A stretch of DNA of 64,000 bases from Nilaparvata lugens. Its lineage: Eukaryota; Arthropoda; Insecta; Hemiptera; Delphacidae. Location: positions 20,425,916-20,489,915 of the forward strand of contig NC_052506.1 of assembly GCF_014356525.2 (NCBI RefSeq). The letters are read 5' to 3'. Within the stretch, counting starts at the first letter, position 1, and each line of letters starts with the position of its first letter. Below the pieces are notes generated by a model. The model had not been told where the DNA came from. It searched no databases and was given only the letters and a program-made list of their open reading frames with translations. Shown in pieces: positions 12,191-23,640 of the stretch. A program made the position numbers and the translations under genes.

Positions 12191-12430
12191 GCGATTAGGG
12201 GCAGTGTCGACAGGCGTGTCGGGCGATCCGATGACGAGCCGTTGTCCGATGCGATCCATTTGGAATGGACAATGGCCGCCCGGGGCGAACGGCCCCGCGG
12301 GGCGCCTCCGGCCGTTTGCCAACAATTGCGTCCCAGATCACCAAATAAATCACTAAGCAAATTATCGCTGGGAACCCGCTTCCAAGTCACTCGATACGCG
12401 CTAAAGTTTCCTGTGAATGTGAGTAACTCT
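12164..12430 (+). other. GC/CpG-rich island; candidate first exon of an unidentified gene
   Basis: This is one of very few GC-rich patches outside recognised exons (for example around CGGGGCGAACGGCCCCGCGG). An open frame spans it, with ATGs at 12164 and in CAATGGCCGCCC (about 12270), and continues to a good donor (AAT then GTGAGTAAC) near 12419. The conceptual peptide is Arg/Pro-rich and matches no family I know. It could be a 5' UTR, a coding first exon, or a GC-rich repeat fragment. I cannot locate a partner exon. Confidence 0.35.
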
Positions 12431-13196
12431 CATCTCTTCAGACACGCAAACCGATTCCTAACGGAAATCAATCGTAAACTGTTTTGGTCAGTGATGAAAT
12501 GCAAGGGGAGTGCGAAATTGGTGCTGGGTTGACCAGTGTCATCAAACTCGCACTTGCTTGCCTTAGATGGGTTTCATCAAAGATGAAAAGCATTGAAATA
12601 AGTGCGATGTTGAATGTAGTAATACATGCATTCTTATAGGTTGTATGACTCATAATCCTCTTTCAAAATTAATTTCAGAAGAATTCCATATTATTGAAAT
12701 TCATTGGGAGCGGACCCCATTCGGTTAATCAAATATTCGGATTTTTGAAGTTTTCACAAAAAAACTAGAAAATTAGGAGAAATACCTTCATCGGATATAC
12801 ATAGTATTACTTACTTCACTTATTATAATCGGTTGAATACTTTACTTTATGAATTAAACTTTGCTTGAAGAGTGTTGATGATTTCTGAGCATAGGGTAAA
12901 TGAAATTCGCGAAAATTTCTCCTAATCGATTCGTATAGTCGGAGTTCGGATAGTTGCAGTTATTCTGCAGTTGGCTTTGGTCAAGAAAAAATCCTACTCT
13001 TAGTTTGATATCAGAGAAATTATTGAAAATCTAGGAAACATAAATTAAAAATAGAATTGGCCTACTTCTAAAAAGCGTATTAAATGAATTATTAAGAATT
13101 GTAAAACAACAAATTATTGCAGATATCAATTTAGAGAGCCTGAGAGCCCATGCCGATATGGACTCTATCACATAGTCGTGCAACATTCATCAGTTG

Positions 13197-13352
13197 GATA
13201 AAAAGACTAAGAAGTTGCCAAAAACTACAGATTTTATTAAAAGTAGAAAAACCGACAACTCGGTTTATCAGTGATTCACAATGTTGTAACAATCGAAACC
13301 TGTCTTTCTACTTTCAATAAAATCTGTGGTTTTTGACAATTTCTTAGTCTTC
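13197..13352. mobile_element. Palindromic MITE
   Basis: The arms AAAGACTAAGAAGTTGCC and the inverse of CAATTTCTTAGTCTT match, as do the inner ACAGATTTTATT and AATAAAATCTGT. The loop contains CGGTTTATCAGTGATTCACA. Confidence 0.65.
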
Positions 13353-13527
13353 TTATTCAATATGGATAATAATTACAACAATATCAACTTCTCAACTACA
13401 CAATAACATTTATCAGTCTTCAAAGGTTTCAAACTTTGGGAAATTGAAGTTGAATACAGTACCACAAAAAGATAAAGGTGAAGAGACTCTATATAAGCAA
13501 GTTGTAACTGAAAAAAGATGCTGCTTA

Positions 13528-14168
13528 AGGCTGTGCAAAGGCTAAAAATAAACTTTCTACTCGTCATATTTTTCCAAGTTTTTCGATTTGTATATTATCA
13601 AGCTATCAAAATTAAAAAGTTTTCAGGAAGACATTTTTTTTTATCATTACTTTTTGAGATATGAGCGCCGGAAGTTTGAATTTTTGAGACAGAACATTTC
13701 AAATTCGGTAAGATATAAATCCATGAGATTCAGAAGATGGATTCTTCATGGTATTGTTGATCTAGTAAAACAAAAATTTTCTGAAAATTTGAATTTTTGA
13801 AAAAGTTATTCAATTTACCAAAAATAACTCAACTAAAAGTTATTTTTGGTTATTTTTAGTAAAATGAATAACTATCTTAAAAATTGATATTTTCAGAAAA
13901 GTTTTGTTTTACTAGATCAAAAATACCATGAAGAATCTATCCTCTAAATCTCATGGATTGTCTTTTCTCATTTCTAATTATCTCTTACCGAATTTGAAAT
14001 GTTCTGTCCCAAAAATTCAAACTTCAGGTGCTCATATCTCAAAAAGTAATGATCAGAAAAAAAATGTCCTGAGAATTTTTTTCCATTTTGATAGCTTGAT
14101 GATATACAAATCGAAAAACTTTGAAAAATATCACGAGTAAAAAGTTTATTTTTAGCCTTTGCACAGCT
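13528..14168. mobile_element. Long foldback element, family member 1 (TTA target duplication)
   Basis: Almost the whole 641 bp is one inverted repeat. It begins AGGCTGTGCAAAGGCTAAAA and ends with the inverse, and TTA flanks both sides (13525-13527, 14169-14171). Each arm holds TTTGAGATATGAGCGCC, TCTAGTAAAACAAAAATTTT and other shared blocks, with the centre near 13825 around repeated AAAATAACT. Related copies are at 48063 and 59405, plus one arm at about 27850. The small open frames within it are arm sequence, not genes. Confidence 0.85.
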
Positions 14169-14171
14169 TTA

Positions 14172-16773
14172 AACACATGTAGAATATGTGAATACTACCG
14201 TATATTTTTTCTAATAAGCCTTCACTGGTAATATACCCTGGTTCAGACCAGTATTGAATTTTTGAGTTAGTGGTGTTCATTGGGCTCGGATTGGCAGAAT
14301 ATTATGGGAAGCGTGATATCTCGTTTGGCGACTCTCTTGTCCAAACTCACAAGTCCATCTCGTAATGTCTATCAAAACTTGACTGAATGGAGAGTGGTTC
14401 GAATCCGAAGCAGATGTTATAATCGAGGCAGAGTTATCACATCGTGGGAGGTAGGCCTGTGGGAAGAGAGTGTCCACTACAACCTGCTTCACCATGTCGG
14501 ACGGTTCATTCAGCAGGCTGGTCACTAAATTAAATCGTGAATGGACGCCTGATGTGAAAGCGCTTTTCATTTGTCCTATTACGTTTCAAGCTCCATTGAC
14601 TCCGATTATTTACTGGACGACCACGAAACATTATATTATATGAATTTAATAAAACGTCATCATGCGCGGAATCGAATCTGCTGTAGCGACCGTGAAGACT
14701 CCTTGCAAAAACGACTATAAATAACTGAAGTGGCAGCCTCTCTTGAGGGTCCATTCAAAAAACTTATTCCAGATCTACATCTTCATTGGACTTCATTCAA
14801 GTAAAAATTGCTACGAACTTCTTAGTGAAGGAAAGAATGCCATACAACTGAATAGATGAAGTGGATGACCATCTACGTGGGTACTTGAGAAATAGTTTTG
14901 TTAGTGAGAATTATGTCTTTCATAGGAACATTCCTCGATTATAGAATGCTCTCCAATCCAGAGAAAAAAAAAACAGGAAAAAACTCAAGGTAGCATCGCT
15001 GATGAGTTCATTTTCTGACTTCAAAATGATTGGGTTGAATCTTAATTTTGGCTCTATTTTTGCTCCTCCATTTTAACAAGCAGAAAAATATGATGAATAT
15101 TTTTCTGCTCATTCAGCAGAGAGATATTGATTAAATATATTTGGATAGTTTCAAAGTCTGATGCTTTAGACTTTAGCCAGTATGACCAAATGACATACAA
15201 TCGCTAGTTTCAAAACAAGATTATTCAAGAAAGCCTTTTTATTAGTCATTAATCAATTTTCATCAAGCATGAAGGATTCATATTGATAGAAACAATTGAG
15301 AATAAAAAATTGAGGGCCTGTATTCAGGTCCTTGTTAACGCACTGGCCTTAAATTACTGTACAACCAAAATCAACGAATTTCTTTTAATTCGAATAAATA
15401 AATAACTTTATTGTTGAGATTCATGGCATTACATAGTGAGTTGCTCATATGATGGATACCTTGTAATAATAAATTATTTGTTGAATTCCATTTCCTCAAA
15501 TTTAATTAACTATCATAATGACACCAAAATCGATGCTCTCCGAATAGTTAGCTTGTGATTGGTTGAATTATCCAATGCAATACTAATTACTAAACTCCCA
15601 TTGGCTTTAGACTACTTTCTCAATAAATGATTTTCTCTCGCTCAATTCCTATTGGCTGCTGCTTTTTGACTTCAAGCTGCTACCCTCTTATTGGCTAGAT
15701 TTTTATTGAGTGAATATTCTCTTGTAAGGATCAGATTCCTACCTTCACTCAATTTATATTGCAGAAGTTGGTAGAAGGTTGTTTTACTTCTCCAATTATG
15801 TAAACGTGAAATTCTAACCATATCTTGGACATTGTCACTTATAAATTTGGAAGAAAAATAGCACAAGGACTACCTTATTATTTCATCTTTCAATGTTATT
15901 ACATTAGTGTTATTTGCATTGTAAATAAATAAGATAAATAAATAAAAATAAATAAATAAATTGTTTCATCTTTTATTTTCTGATCAAGTTGAATGAAGTT
16001 GATAATCTGAATATAAAGGATTCATTTTCGAAAGTTTATTCATTCGTTTACTTATTATAAATAAACAAGAAGATGTAACATGAAGAAACATGACTTAATC
16101 ATCTTCAACCACGCGGCAGGGTACAGAGTACATGGTTGGATGAACTTTAGAAGGGCCAGTCTTAGATATTTTTTCTTTACGATTTGGACGTCTAGTGCGA
16201 GGGTGGAGGGTGGTGGTGATCTAATGGACGAGTTGACAATAGTGGTCTGCATTACTGGATGTCGAGTGAGACTTTTTTGTGATCGATACTCGAATTAAAT
16301 GTCACTCAATTATTATTTATTGAAGCCCAATAAATGAATAGTCAATATTAAAATACCGTAGTTTTGGACAATAAATTGTAGTCCCACACTCAATTACCCT
16401 GTTTGTCTAGCATTGATATTACGAATTAATTTCAAAATGGTCTAGTTTCTTTTGTTTTTTCTCTTTTCGGCTGTAGCTGATGAGACCGCTCCCGATAGAG
16501 ATTTCCTTTTACTTATTCACTCCATTTAGTTCTCCCATTCGAGGTTTCACCGATTCCATCCTTCGTTTTACTCTGTTTCCTCCCCTTTCTTTTCCGAGTA
16601 GAGCTTCTTTCACAATTTTTTCCTCCTAGGTCCAAATAATTAGTCATAGCCTATACGAAATTCATTATAAGCTTCCAGTGATACTTGCTGGTTAATCACT
16701 CTGTATAATTAAAAAGTTGCAGCTTTCAAAAATTCAAAAGTTCTTTAGCGAGTTCTCCAACCCAGGGCGTCAC
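14172..16773. other. Intergenic DNA, no supported gene
   Basis: Bases 14270-14760 have higher GC and open frames on both strands without a known domain, and may be an old repeat. A B-box-like GGTTCGAATCC lies at 14397 without an A box. An AAAT-type simple repeat is at 15922-15962. Nothing else is recognised. Confidence 0.4.
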
Positions 16774-17140
16774 TAGTTACACAAACATCGATTTTTGGAC
16801 GCACAATTTTAGCCGCCTCTATTCAATTCTATTAGATTAAACATAAGGCTAGGCACACACCAGTTAGTCAAGACAAGACAAGACATGATCAGACACAATG
16901 CTTCACACAGTTGCTTATGACGCAACACACACTGAATAGTGATTGCAATTAGACATGTCTTCATAAGCAACTATATGAAGTATTGTGACTGAACGTGTCT
17001 GATCATGTCTTGTCTTGACTAACTGGTGTGTGCCTAGCCTAGCTTAGCAATCATACATCATCACATCATGTGTTTGTCAAGTTCCTTTCAATCTGATGGA
17101 GTTTATGAGGACGACAAAAAATCGATGTGTGTGTAACTAG
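16774..17140. mobile_element. MITE with inverted ends, host of a nested MITE
   Basis: The left end TAGTTACACAAACATCGATT and the right end, in reverse, TAGTTACACACACATCGATT match, followed by T-rich and GACG-type sequence on both arms. The middle is occupied by the separate palindrome at 16852-17039. A related arm pair lies at about 17957-18108 (ATACGATATTTTGCCGTC). Confidence 0.6.
16852..17039. mobile_element. AGGCTAGGCACACACC palindromic MITE, copy 1
   Basis: The arms AGGCTAGGCACACACCAGTT and the inverse of AACTGGTGTGTGCCTAGCCT are perfect over 20 bp. The internal blocks GTCAAGACAAGACA and TGTCTTGTCTTGAC pair. A second copy is at 21229-21444. Confidence 0.8.
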
Positions 17141-17736
17141 ACTGATAGGTAAGCTTGTAATCGTTCGTATTTGTCGATAGTACTAGATTCCTATATCAAC
17201 CTACAACAACAAAATTGCTGCTCTCTTATCAGTTATATTGTTATCATATTATTTTATTGATTAGCTTGCGACTTGTTAAATTCGCTCTTACTCAACTTTC
17301 ATCGACAGTCGCAATGAAAAAAAAGGTTGCCCTGCACATACACATATAGATTTTCACCACACTGCAAAGAAAGCAGTTGTTTTCCAGTTCCTACGTAGAT
17401 CTGAAAGACATTGCAGATGACTCTCGTCTGACGTCAGAACAGGTTTCTTTCCGGCCTAGGTCGGAAAGAGTACCCTTTCCAGCCGCTAACATGGAACTAA
17501 GAAAGGTGATCAAAAAACTTTTCATTATTTGTGTTCATTATTCAATAACTAAAACATTTATAATAAAATCATCTTATTGTCATTTGAAAGAATAAAAAAG
17601 TATAAACTCAACCTCCCACATAATTGAACATAATCTTTTAGGTTATTTAGACAAATCAGAATAAAAAATAAAAATACTTGGACAATTTCCTGATATTCAG
17701 ATTACCTCAGATTTGCTATTAAACAATTATTATCAT

Positions 17737-17738
<2 letters not shown>

Positions 17739-17797
<59 letters not shown>
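17739..17797. repeat. (TA)n microsatellite
   Basis: This is an uninterrupted alternating TA tract of about 59 bp, with a moderately GC-rich block behind it (17810-17945, centred on CTACGGCTTCGGGCTTG) that resembles the block at 56140-56180. Confidence 0.95.
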
Positions 17798-17799
<2 letters not shown>

Positions 17800-18437
17800 T
17801 ATTTTTCTGTGTGGCGAAAAATAGCGTTCGCACCATGGGCAAAAATGTTTTTCCGGCTCTCAATCTTTTCTAGTCCTCGGCCTACGGCTTCGGGCTTGAA
17901 AACCGATTTCGAGCCGGAGAAGTCTCATTTTCGGCTCTAGGTGCGAAATATACTATTTTGTTCATACGATATTTTGCCGTCCTTATGACAAAATAAATAG
18001 AATTATTCTATCAGATTAAACGGAACTTGACAAACATCTCAACTCATCTGAAATCTACTGTTTAATCTCATAGAATTTATAAAGACGGCAAAATACCGTA
18101 CGAACAAAAATCGATGTGTATGTGCGGGGATTAACTCTCTTACGTTGTGGATCGTGATTGGTTTGTTTCTTTCATACTCAACTCTCGTTGGCTGATACCA
18201 TCACACCGAAGACGCTACTCTACTATTGATAAGCTTTTGATTGGTTGACTTTTCAACTAACATTGACTATTGCCATGACTCATGACTCGACAACAAAATC
18301 TCTGCTATCTGATTGGTTATTGAGAAGCAGGAGACGAGCTCGTTCTTCCCTGATTGCTAGAGATTGGCTGAGAGCATGGCCAGACCTAGTGAGGCAAGCA
18401 AATTGAAATTTGCGAATTGAATTTCTAATCTATTATA

Positions 18438-20519
18438 CAGGGTGTTTCAGAAGTAGTGTCGAGAATTTTAGGGTATTGTACCTGGATGCTAGGAGACTAC
18501 AAATGTCATATTTGAAGTGTCCAAAACTCAGCGGTTATCCTTATAGCTGCCATTTTGTTTTTTTCACTTAAACATTTTTATCTCAAGAACGAAATGTTGT
18601 ATTGATCTGAAATTTGGCATGAATATTTATGCTATGAAGACTCAACTATAAAAAATAAAAAAAAATTTTTCGTTGAAATTTTCCAAAATGGTGGCCATTT
18701 AAAATTTTTGATGGCGAATATCTCGAAAACCGTCCATTTTACAGAAAATTTACAAGAAACAAAAAAGTTAGCAAATTTTTTCACAATTCCAATGATACCT
18801 AATTTATTAAGATTGGTCGAAGAATAACAGAGAAATTAATTTTTTTCGTACTGCATGCATGACCACTTTTCACCATTTAAAGATCAATATTAATTTTTTA
18901 ATTCCAGATGTATTTAAGATGAAGCTTTGAAACTCGGTATGGCTCCATATGGGCAAACAGATGATTTTACAATGGTTTTCAGATGATAATGTTTGTCTTG
19001 TAAAAGTATTGTTGTTTCATTAAAAGTAAAGAACCAGATGTAGTGCTTCCTATTTCTTAGTCTCACGTTTCCTAGGTCTTATTTCTATCTTAAATTTCCA
19101 GTTTCAATATTTTCTTACGTTGCTTCTACACAAATATTTAATTATTGTAATGGAATTTAGTTCGCTGGAGTACACCGATATTCACTTCATGTATGGAGCA
19201 GCTCTTGGCAATGCGACCGAAGCAAGAAGAATGTATGCAGCTGCATTTCCAAACCGCCGTCTCCCTTCCGACAAGGTGTTCACAAGAACTCACAATCGGC
19301 TGAGAGAAGTTGGTTCATTTGAACGGAACAGGGTAATTGCTGGTAGGCCTCGAGCAGTTCGAAATGTTGCTTTTGAAGAGGAAGTATTGCAGAAATTCGA
19401 TTTCAATCCTAGAACGAGTACGAGAGCAGTTGCAAAGCAAATCAATTCAAGTGCTTCTTCTGTGTGGCGTGTACTAAACAAGGAAAGACTTCACCCCTTC
19501 CGCTTTCAAAAAGTTCACTCATTGGTTGAACGCGACTATGAGCCAAGAGTAAACTGTGCCCGTTGGTTTCTCCAGCAAGACATTATCCAACCAAATTTTC
19601 TAGAAAATGTGTTATTTACCGATGAGTCCAGCTTTACAAAAGAAGGAATCTTCAACTCTCGCAACAGTCACGTCTGGGCCTTAGACAATCCTCATGAGGT
19701 CAAAGTGCGTGGTTATCAGCATAGATTTTCGCTGAATGTTTGGACGGGTATCTTAGGTAATCGCGTGATTGGACCATACATTCTTCCTAATCGTCTGAAT
19801 TCTCCCACGTACATTACTTTTTTAAGAGACATACTACCAGAACTTTTGGAAGATGTGCCTCTTGCAAACAGATATAATATTTGGTTTCAACATGATGGTG
19901 CCCCTGCTCATTTCGGAAATGTTGTTACGGACTTTCTGAACATGACCTATCGTCAGCGGTGGATTGGGCGGGGTGGACCAGTACCGTGGCCCGCACGTTC
20001 ACCTGACCTCAACCCTTTAGATTTTTTTTCTGGGGCCATATGAAAGACCTTGTTTACAGCACGCCAGTAGAAAACGAAGAAGACCTTGTGGCAAGAGTGG
20101 TTGCTGCAGCAGGTGCCATTCAAGATGATGAAAATGCTTTTATAGCAGTTCGACGGTCCATCATTGGAATCGTGAAAAAATTTTCTAACTTTTTTGTCTC
20201 TTGTAAATTTTCTGTAAAATGGACGGTTTCCGAGATATTCGCCATCAAAAATTTAAAATGGCCGCCATTTTGAAAAATTTCAACGAAAAATTTTTTTTTT
20301 ATTTTTTATAGTTGAGTCTTTATAGCATAAATATTCATGCCAAATTTCAGATCAATACAACATTTCGTTCTTGAGATAAAAATGTTTAAGTGAAAAAAAC
20401 AAAATGGCAGCTATAAGGATAACCGCTGAGTTTTGGACACTTCAAATATGACATTTGTAGTCTCCTAGCATCCAGGTACAATACCCTAAAATTCTCGACA
20501 CTACTTCTGAAACACCCTG
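18438..20519 (+). mobile_element. Tc1/mariner-superfamily DD41D transposon with ~360-bp TIRs
   Basis: The termini CAGGGTGTTTCAGAAGTAGT and its inverse lie at 18438 and 20519, flanked by TA on both sides. The inverted repeats extend to about 18796 on the left and 20160 on the right, with scattered mismatches. The element is 2,082 bp. It holds one transposase gene on the plus strand, broken by a single-base insertion. The right inverted repeat overlaps the transposase C-terminal codons. Confidence 0.93.
19150..20273 (+). pseudogene. DD41D mariner-family transposase, one-base frameshift
   Basis: The transposase of the surrounding element cuts and pastes it through its terminal repeats. From the ATG at 19150 the N-terminal part holds paired helix-turn-helix segments (about residues 5-60 and 75-125) with a GRPR motif at 65-68. 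The catalytic domain has D158 (LFTDES), D249 (QHDGAP) and D291 (NPLDFF), with 41 residues between the last two, which defines the DD41D class. An eight-T run at 20022-20029 carries one T too many and sends the frame to a stop at 20041-20043. The correct frame resumes immediately (WGHMKDLVY) and runs to 20273. An upstream ATG at 19120 is in frame, but the family start matches 19150. This is the only disabling change I see. Confidence 0.9.
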
Positions 20520-21228
20520 TATATAAAATCGAAATGGCACTCACTCACTGACTGACTCACTCACTCACTCACTCGCAGAACTAAAAATCTACCAGACCAA
20601 AAACGTTCAAATTTGGTAGGTATGTTCAGTTGGCCCTTTAGAGGCGCACTAAGAAATCTTTTGGCAATATTTTAACTCTGAGAATGGTTTTTAAGGGTTT
20701 GAAGTTCGTCTTTTAGCATGTATATTCTTCTTATTCCAATCTCTTAATTATAATTGGAATAATGTCCATACCATATGTTAATATAGAACTATAATCTAGA
20801 GAGAGTAACTCTTCGAAACAGTTGTTAACTGGTAACTAAATTAATAATTTTGTCAGGTTGGCGTTAAGTTGAGTTGACTTTGTTAGGTTGGCACCAAGTT
20901 GGAGATTGAAATGCATTTATCGCGGGAAAATTGATTGGGCACTGCTACTTCAATCAGAGCTATTCCTGGGAATATTATATTACTAGCCGTCAGGCATATC
21001 CGTATAGTCTGGACCCCCGACTGAATCGTCCTAACATAATATGATAAAAATGCTCAAACAAAAAATTCAGGCGAGCGAAGTGAGCCTGCTTATCTCATTG
21101 TTGGACGATCCAGTCGGGGGTTCAGGGGGCGGAGCCCCCTGGCTAGACGGATATGGCGAGCGAAGCGAGCCTGACGGCTAGTCAATTGTATATATAGACT
21201 GCTGGAAAATATTTTGAGTCTCTCAGGC

Positions 21229-21444
21229 TAGGTGCACACCAGTTAGTCAAGACATGACAAGATAAGACATTATCAGACACGTTTAGTCACAATACTTCAC
21301 ATTGTTGCTTATGACGCAACACACACTGATTAGTCATTGCAATTAGACATGTCTTCATTAAGCAACTATGTGAAGTATTGTGACTGAACGTGTCTGATTA
21401 TGTCTTGTCTTGTCTTGACTATTTATTGGTGTGCGCCTAGCCTT
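21229..21444. mobile_element. AGGCTAGGTGCACACC palindromic MITE, copy 2
   Basis: Same family as 16852-17039: outer arms AGGCTAGGTGCACACC and GGTGTGCGCCTAGCCT, internal GTCAAGACA and TGTCTTGAC, and the shared centre ATGACGCAACACACACTGA. It lies 47 bp beyond the Helitron end. Confidence 0.75.
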
Positions 21445-21603
21445 AGGATAAATAGTGAAACTGTAGTAGGATTGATCACAGTGCTATGCCGTTCGCTGCT
21501 TATGATAAGATAGGTACGATACTGCAAGTTGAATGATTTTTAAAATTTGAATTTCGTTTTATAAGCTGCTCTCCAAATTTAAAGAATAATATGAAGAGCT
21601 CCA

Positions 21604-21992
21604 TCCCAAAACCTGCTAAATCATTTTTTTCAGATTTCTGTTTTTCAGGTTATATCTCATCAAAACATATGACTTTATCATTTCCTAGTGTGTTTCTTGC
21701 CAAAACCTGCTTCTTAAAGCTGTAATCACTATTCAAACATTATTTTTTTTCAAAAACCTGTCAAGTAGTCGTTTTTTCCAATCCATGCCATGTTTCTGCG
21801 CATGTGCAGTTTTATTTCTACAAAAAATGGTGAGATGAATTGAATAACAACTTTGAAAATAATACATATTGATCTTCTAATGATGATTAACTTCCAGCGA
21901 GAATTCATTGGCACAGAGCATACAGTGATTCAGCAACAGTTTTTCCCAATTTGCCAACAAATTATGTTTTTGACTAAGCAGGTTTTGGAATA
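21604..21992. mobile_element. Element with AACCTGCT inverted ends
   Basis: TCCCAAAACCTGCTAAATCA on the left is inverted as TGACTAAGCAGGTTTTGGAA on the right. The AAAACCTGCTT motif also recurs internally (about 21702). There is no coding sequence. Confidence 0.45.
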
Positions 21993-23106
21993 TAAATTAA
22001 TTACGAAAGAGCGAGAGTGTGTATGAGAGAATACATTCTCCTAATAATTTGTGTTGAAATTCGTTGTTTTTATCTGTAAAACACATTGATCAGATATTCC
22101 CATTTGAAGCAGGAATGTTCAATATGTAGCCTACTATATTCCATTGTTGGTCTTTTCACCATACATTCAGGACGACAGAATGCATTTACGGATAAAAACA
22201 ATATGAACTTAGCATGCTGAGCCCACGTTATGTGGGACTCTCAATTCCTGAGTTGAGAGCCAACCATACAGGAGATAATTGTAATTTTGACCATAATTAG
22301 TATATTATGATGAGAGTTATCAATTATTAAGGCTTGAGAGTTGAAAAATCGTGTTCAGCGACCGAAAATACATAAGATAAGCGTTCCTGAAATACATAAT
22401 TTGAATGCATAGACTAGTAGGAGCGATGCAATAGACAGGCCATTACGCGCATTTATCATGGGGGAGGACCGGGCCGCAGCGTAACAGTGCTACTTATCCC
22501 CCTCCCACCGCCGCATCTATGATCGTAACCCCCAAACTATATATATCATTGGATTCAGCAAGAAACGGCCTACAACGTTTATTGGGAGCATTTTCCTCTA
22601 AGTCTGCTGATTACTTGAATATTCGAGAAATAACAGAAAGTCAATAATAAAAAAATACATTTTTCGAGATATTTTATTTTTTTACGGAAAAACTATGCGG
22701 TTTATCGCAAAAATGTATGAGATCACATTGAAAGCCAGTTATGTATACATAATATTGAGGAAAAATTAAAAGCTGTACTATGAATAGTAACTGCAGGACA
22801 GGCGATTTTATAAACGCGCATTTTTTACAACTTACCCCCCTCCCCCCAAAGCTGTCGACCACCCTGGGACGTGACGACATCGAGTTTCATATACACTAAA
22901 GAGCCCCTAACAATAATCCGAAGTCAAATTCTCTGCCTCTCTCATGTATGCTCAATGTAAGCCAGCGCCTGGACTGAGGCATTCGACACTGTCGTGCGTC
23001 CCCAGTATGGATTTGATATGATATCCATGTAGAAGGCGCTCGGGACTGTCGTGTGTCCCCGGCATAGCCACTCTCATTGGGTGAATATTCACTAGACTGA
23101 CTAGTG
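21993..23106. other. Intergenic DNA
   Basis: No gene is supported. A GC-richer block at 22430-22530 contains CCGGGCCGCAGCG and C-rich runs. Bases 22968-23062 hold two diverged copies of a GACTGTCGTGTGTCCCC-type unit. Confidence 0.4.
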
Positions 23107-23640
23107 TTTCCAAAGATTTAGTGCCGGTTGCACAACAGCCGGTTAAATTTTAACCGAGATTGATTCCACTCATGAAAGTGGTAGGATGCGGGAAATCTGC
23201 ATGATTACTGGACAGTAATCTGTCTACTAACTGTTGGACTATCTGTACCACAGAATGGCGTTTAGCATGAGTAGACTGAAGCATGATTCTTTTCATGAGA
23301 ATTCCAGTCTCAGACTCGGTTGCCCAACAGCCGGTTAAATTTTAACCGTGATTAGTTTCTCGAGAACCAATCAGAGAAGGCGTTTTTGAAAAGATTCTGG
23401 TGGAATCAATCTTTTCAAAAAGATTGCCTTCTCTGATTGGTTCTCGTGAAACTAATCACGGTTAAAATTTAACCGGCTGTTGGGCAACCGGGTCTGAGAC
23501 TGGAATTCTCATGAAAAGAATCATGCTTCAGTCTACTCATGCTAAACGCCACTCTGTGGTACAGATAGTCCAACAGTTAGTAGACAGATTACTGTCTAGT
23601 AATCATGCAGATTTCCCGCATCCTACCACTTTCTTGAGTC
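23107..23640. repeat. Nested near-perfect palindrome of about 470 bp
   Basis: The outer arms (23168 to about 23317, and 23492-23640) are inverse copies carrying AGTGGTAGGATGCGGGAAAT, GATTACTGGACAGTAATC and TCTCATGAAAAGAATCATGC-type blocks. The inner palindrome (23318-23491) has ends CGGTTGCCCAACAGCCGGTT and a loop of about 40 bp. A single extra end of the same family (GGTTGCACAACAGCCGGTTA) lies at 23111. It looks like a MITE (inner) captured inside a larger inverted duplication. Confidence 0.85.

Larger units (their letters stand above)
18429..21181 (+). mobile_element. Probable non-autonomous Helitron, interrupted by a mariner-type element
   Basis: If the insert at 18438-20519 is removed, the left end reads TCTATTATATATAAAATCG, followed by GAAATGGCACTCACTCACT and an A/T-rich body. 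The right end has a strong GC hairpin (GGGGGCGGAGCCCCCT) and a second stem (GCGAGCGAAGCGAGC) and terminates GGCTAG before T. A TC start, a CTAG end next to T, a 3' hairpin and no target duplication are the Helitron signature. The last 200 bp (20984-21182) are themselves a palindrome, since ACTAGCCGTCAGGC also occurs inverted. No Rep/helicase gene is present. Confidence 0.55.

Noticed and set aside
11986..12390. 134-codon minus-strand frame
   Set aside because: It combines repeat-derived peptide with the antisense of the GC-rich island, and no domain is recognisable.
17377..17595. 72-codon frame with a donor-like end at about 17505
   Set aside because: The central part (TTTCCGGCCTAGGTCGGAAA) is a short palindrome typical of a dispersed repeat, and no partner exon was found.
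20040..20273. Independent 77-codon gene
   Set aside because: It is the frameshifted C-terminal part of the DD41D transposase, not a separate gene.
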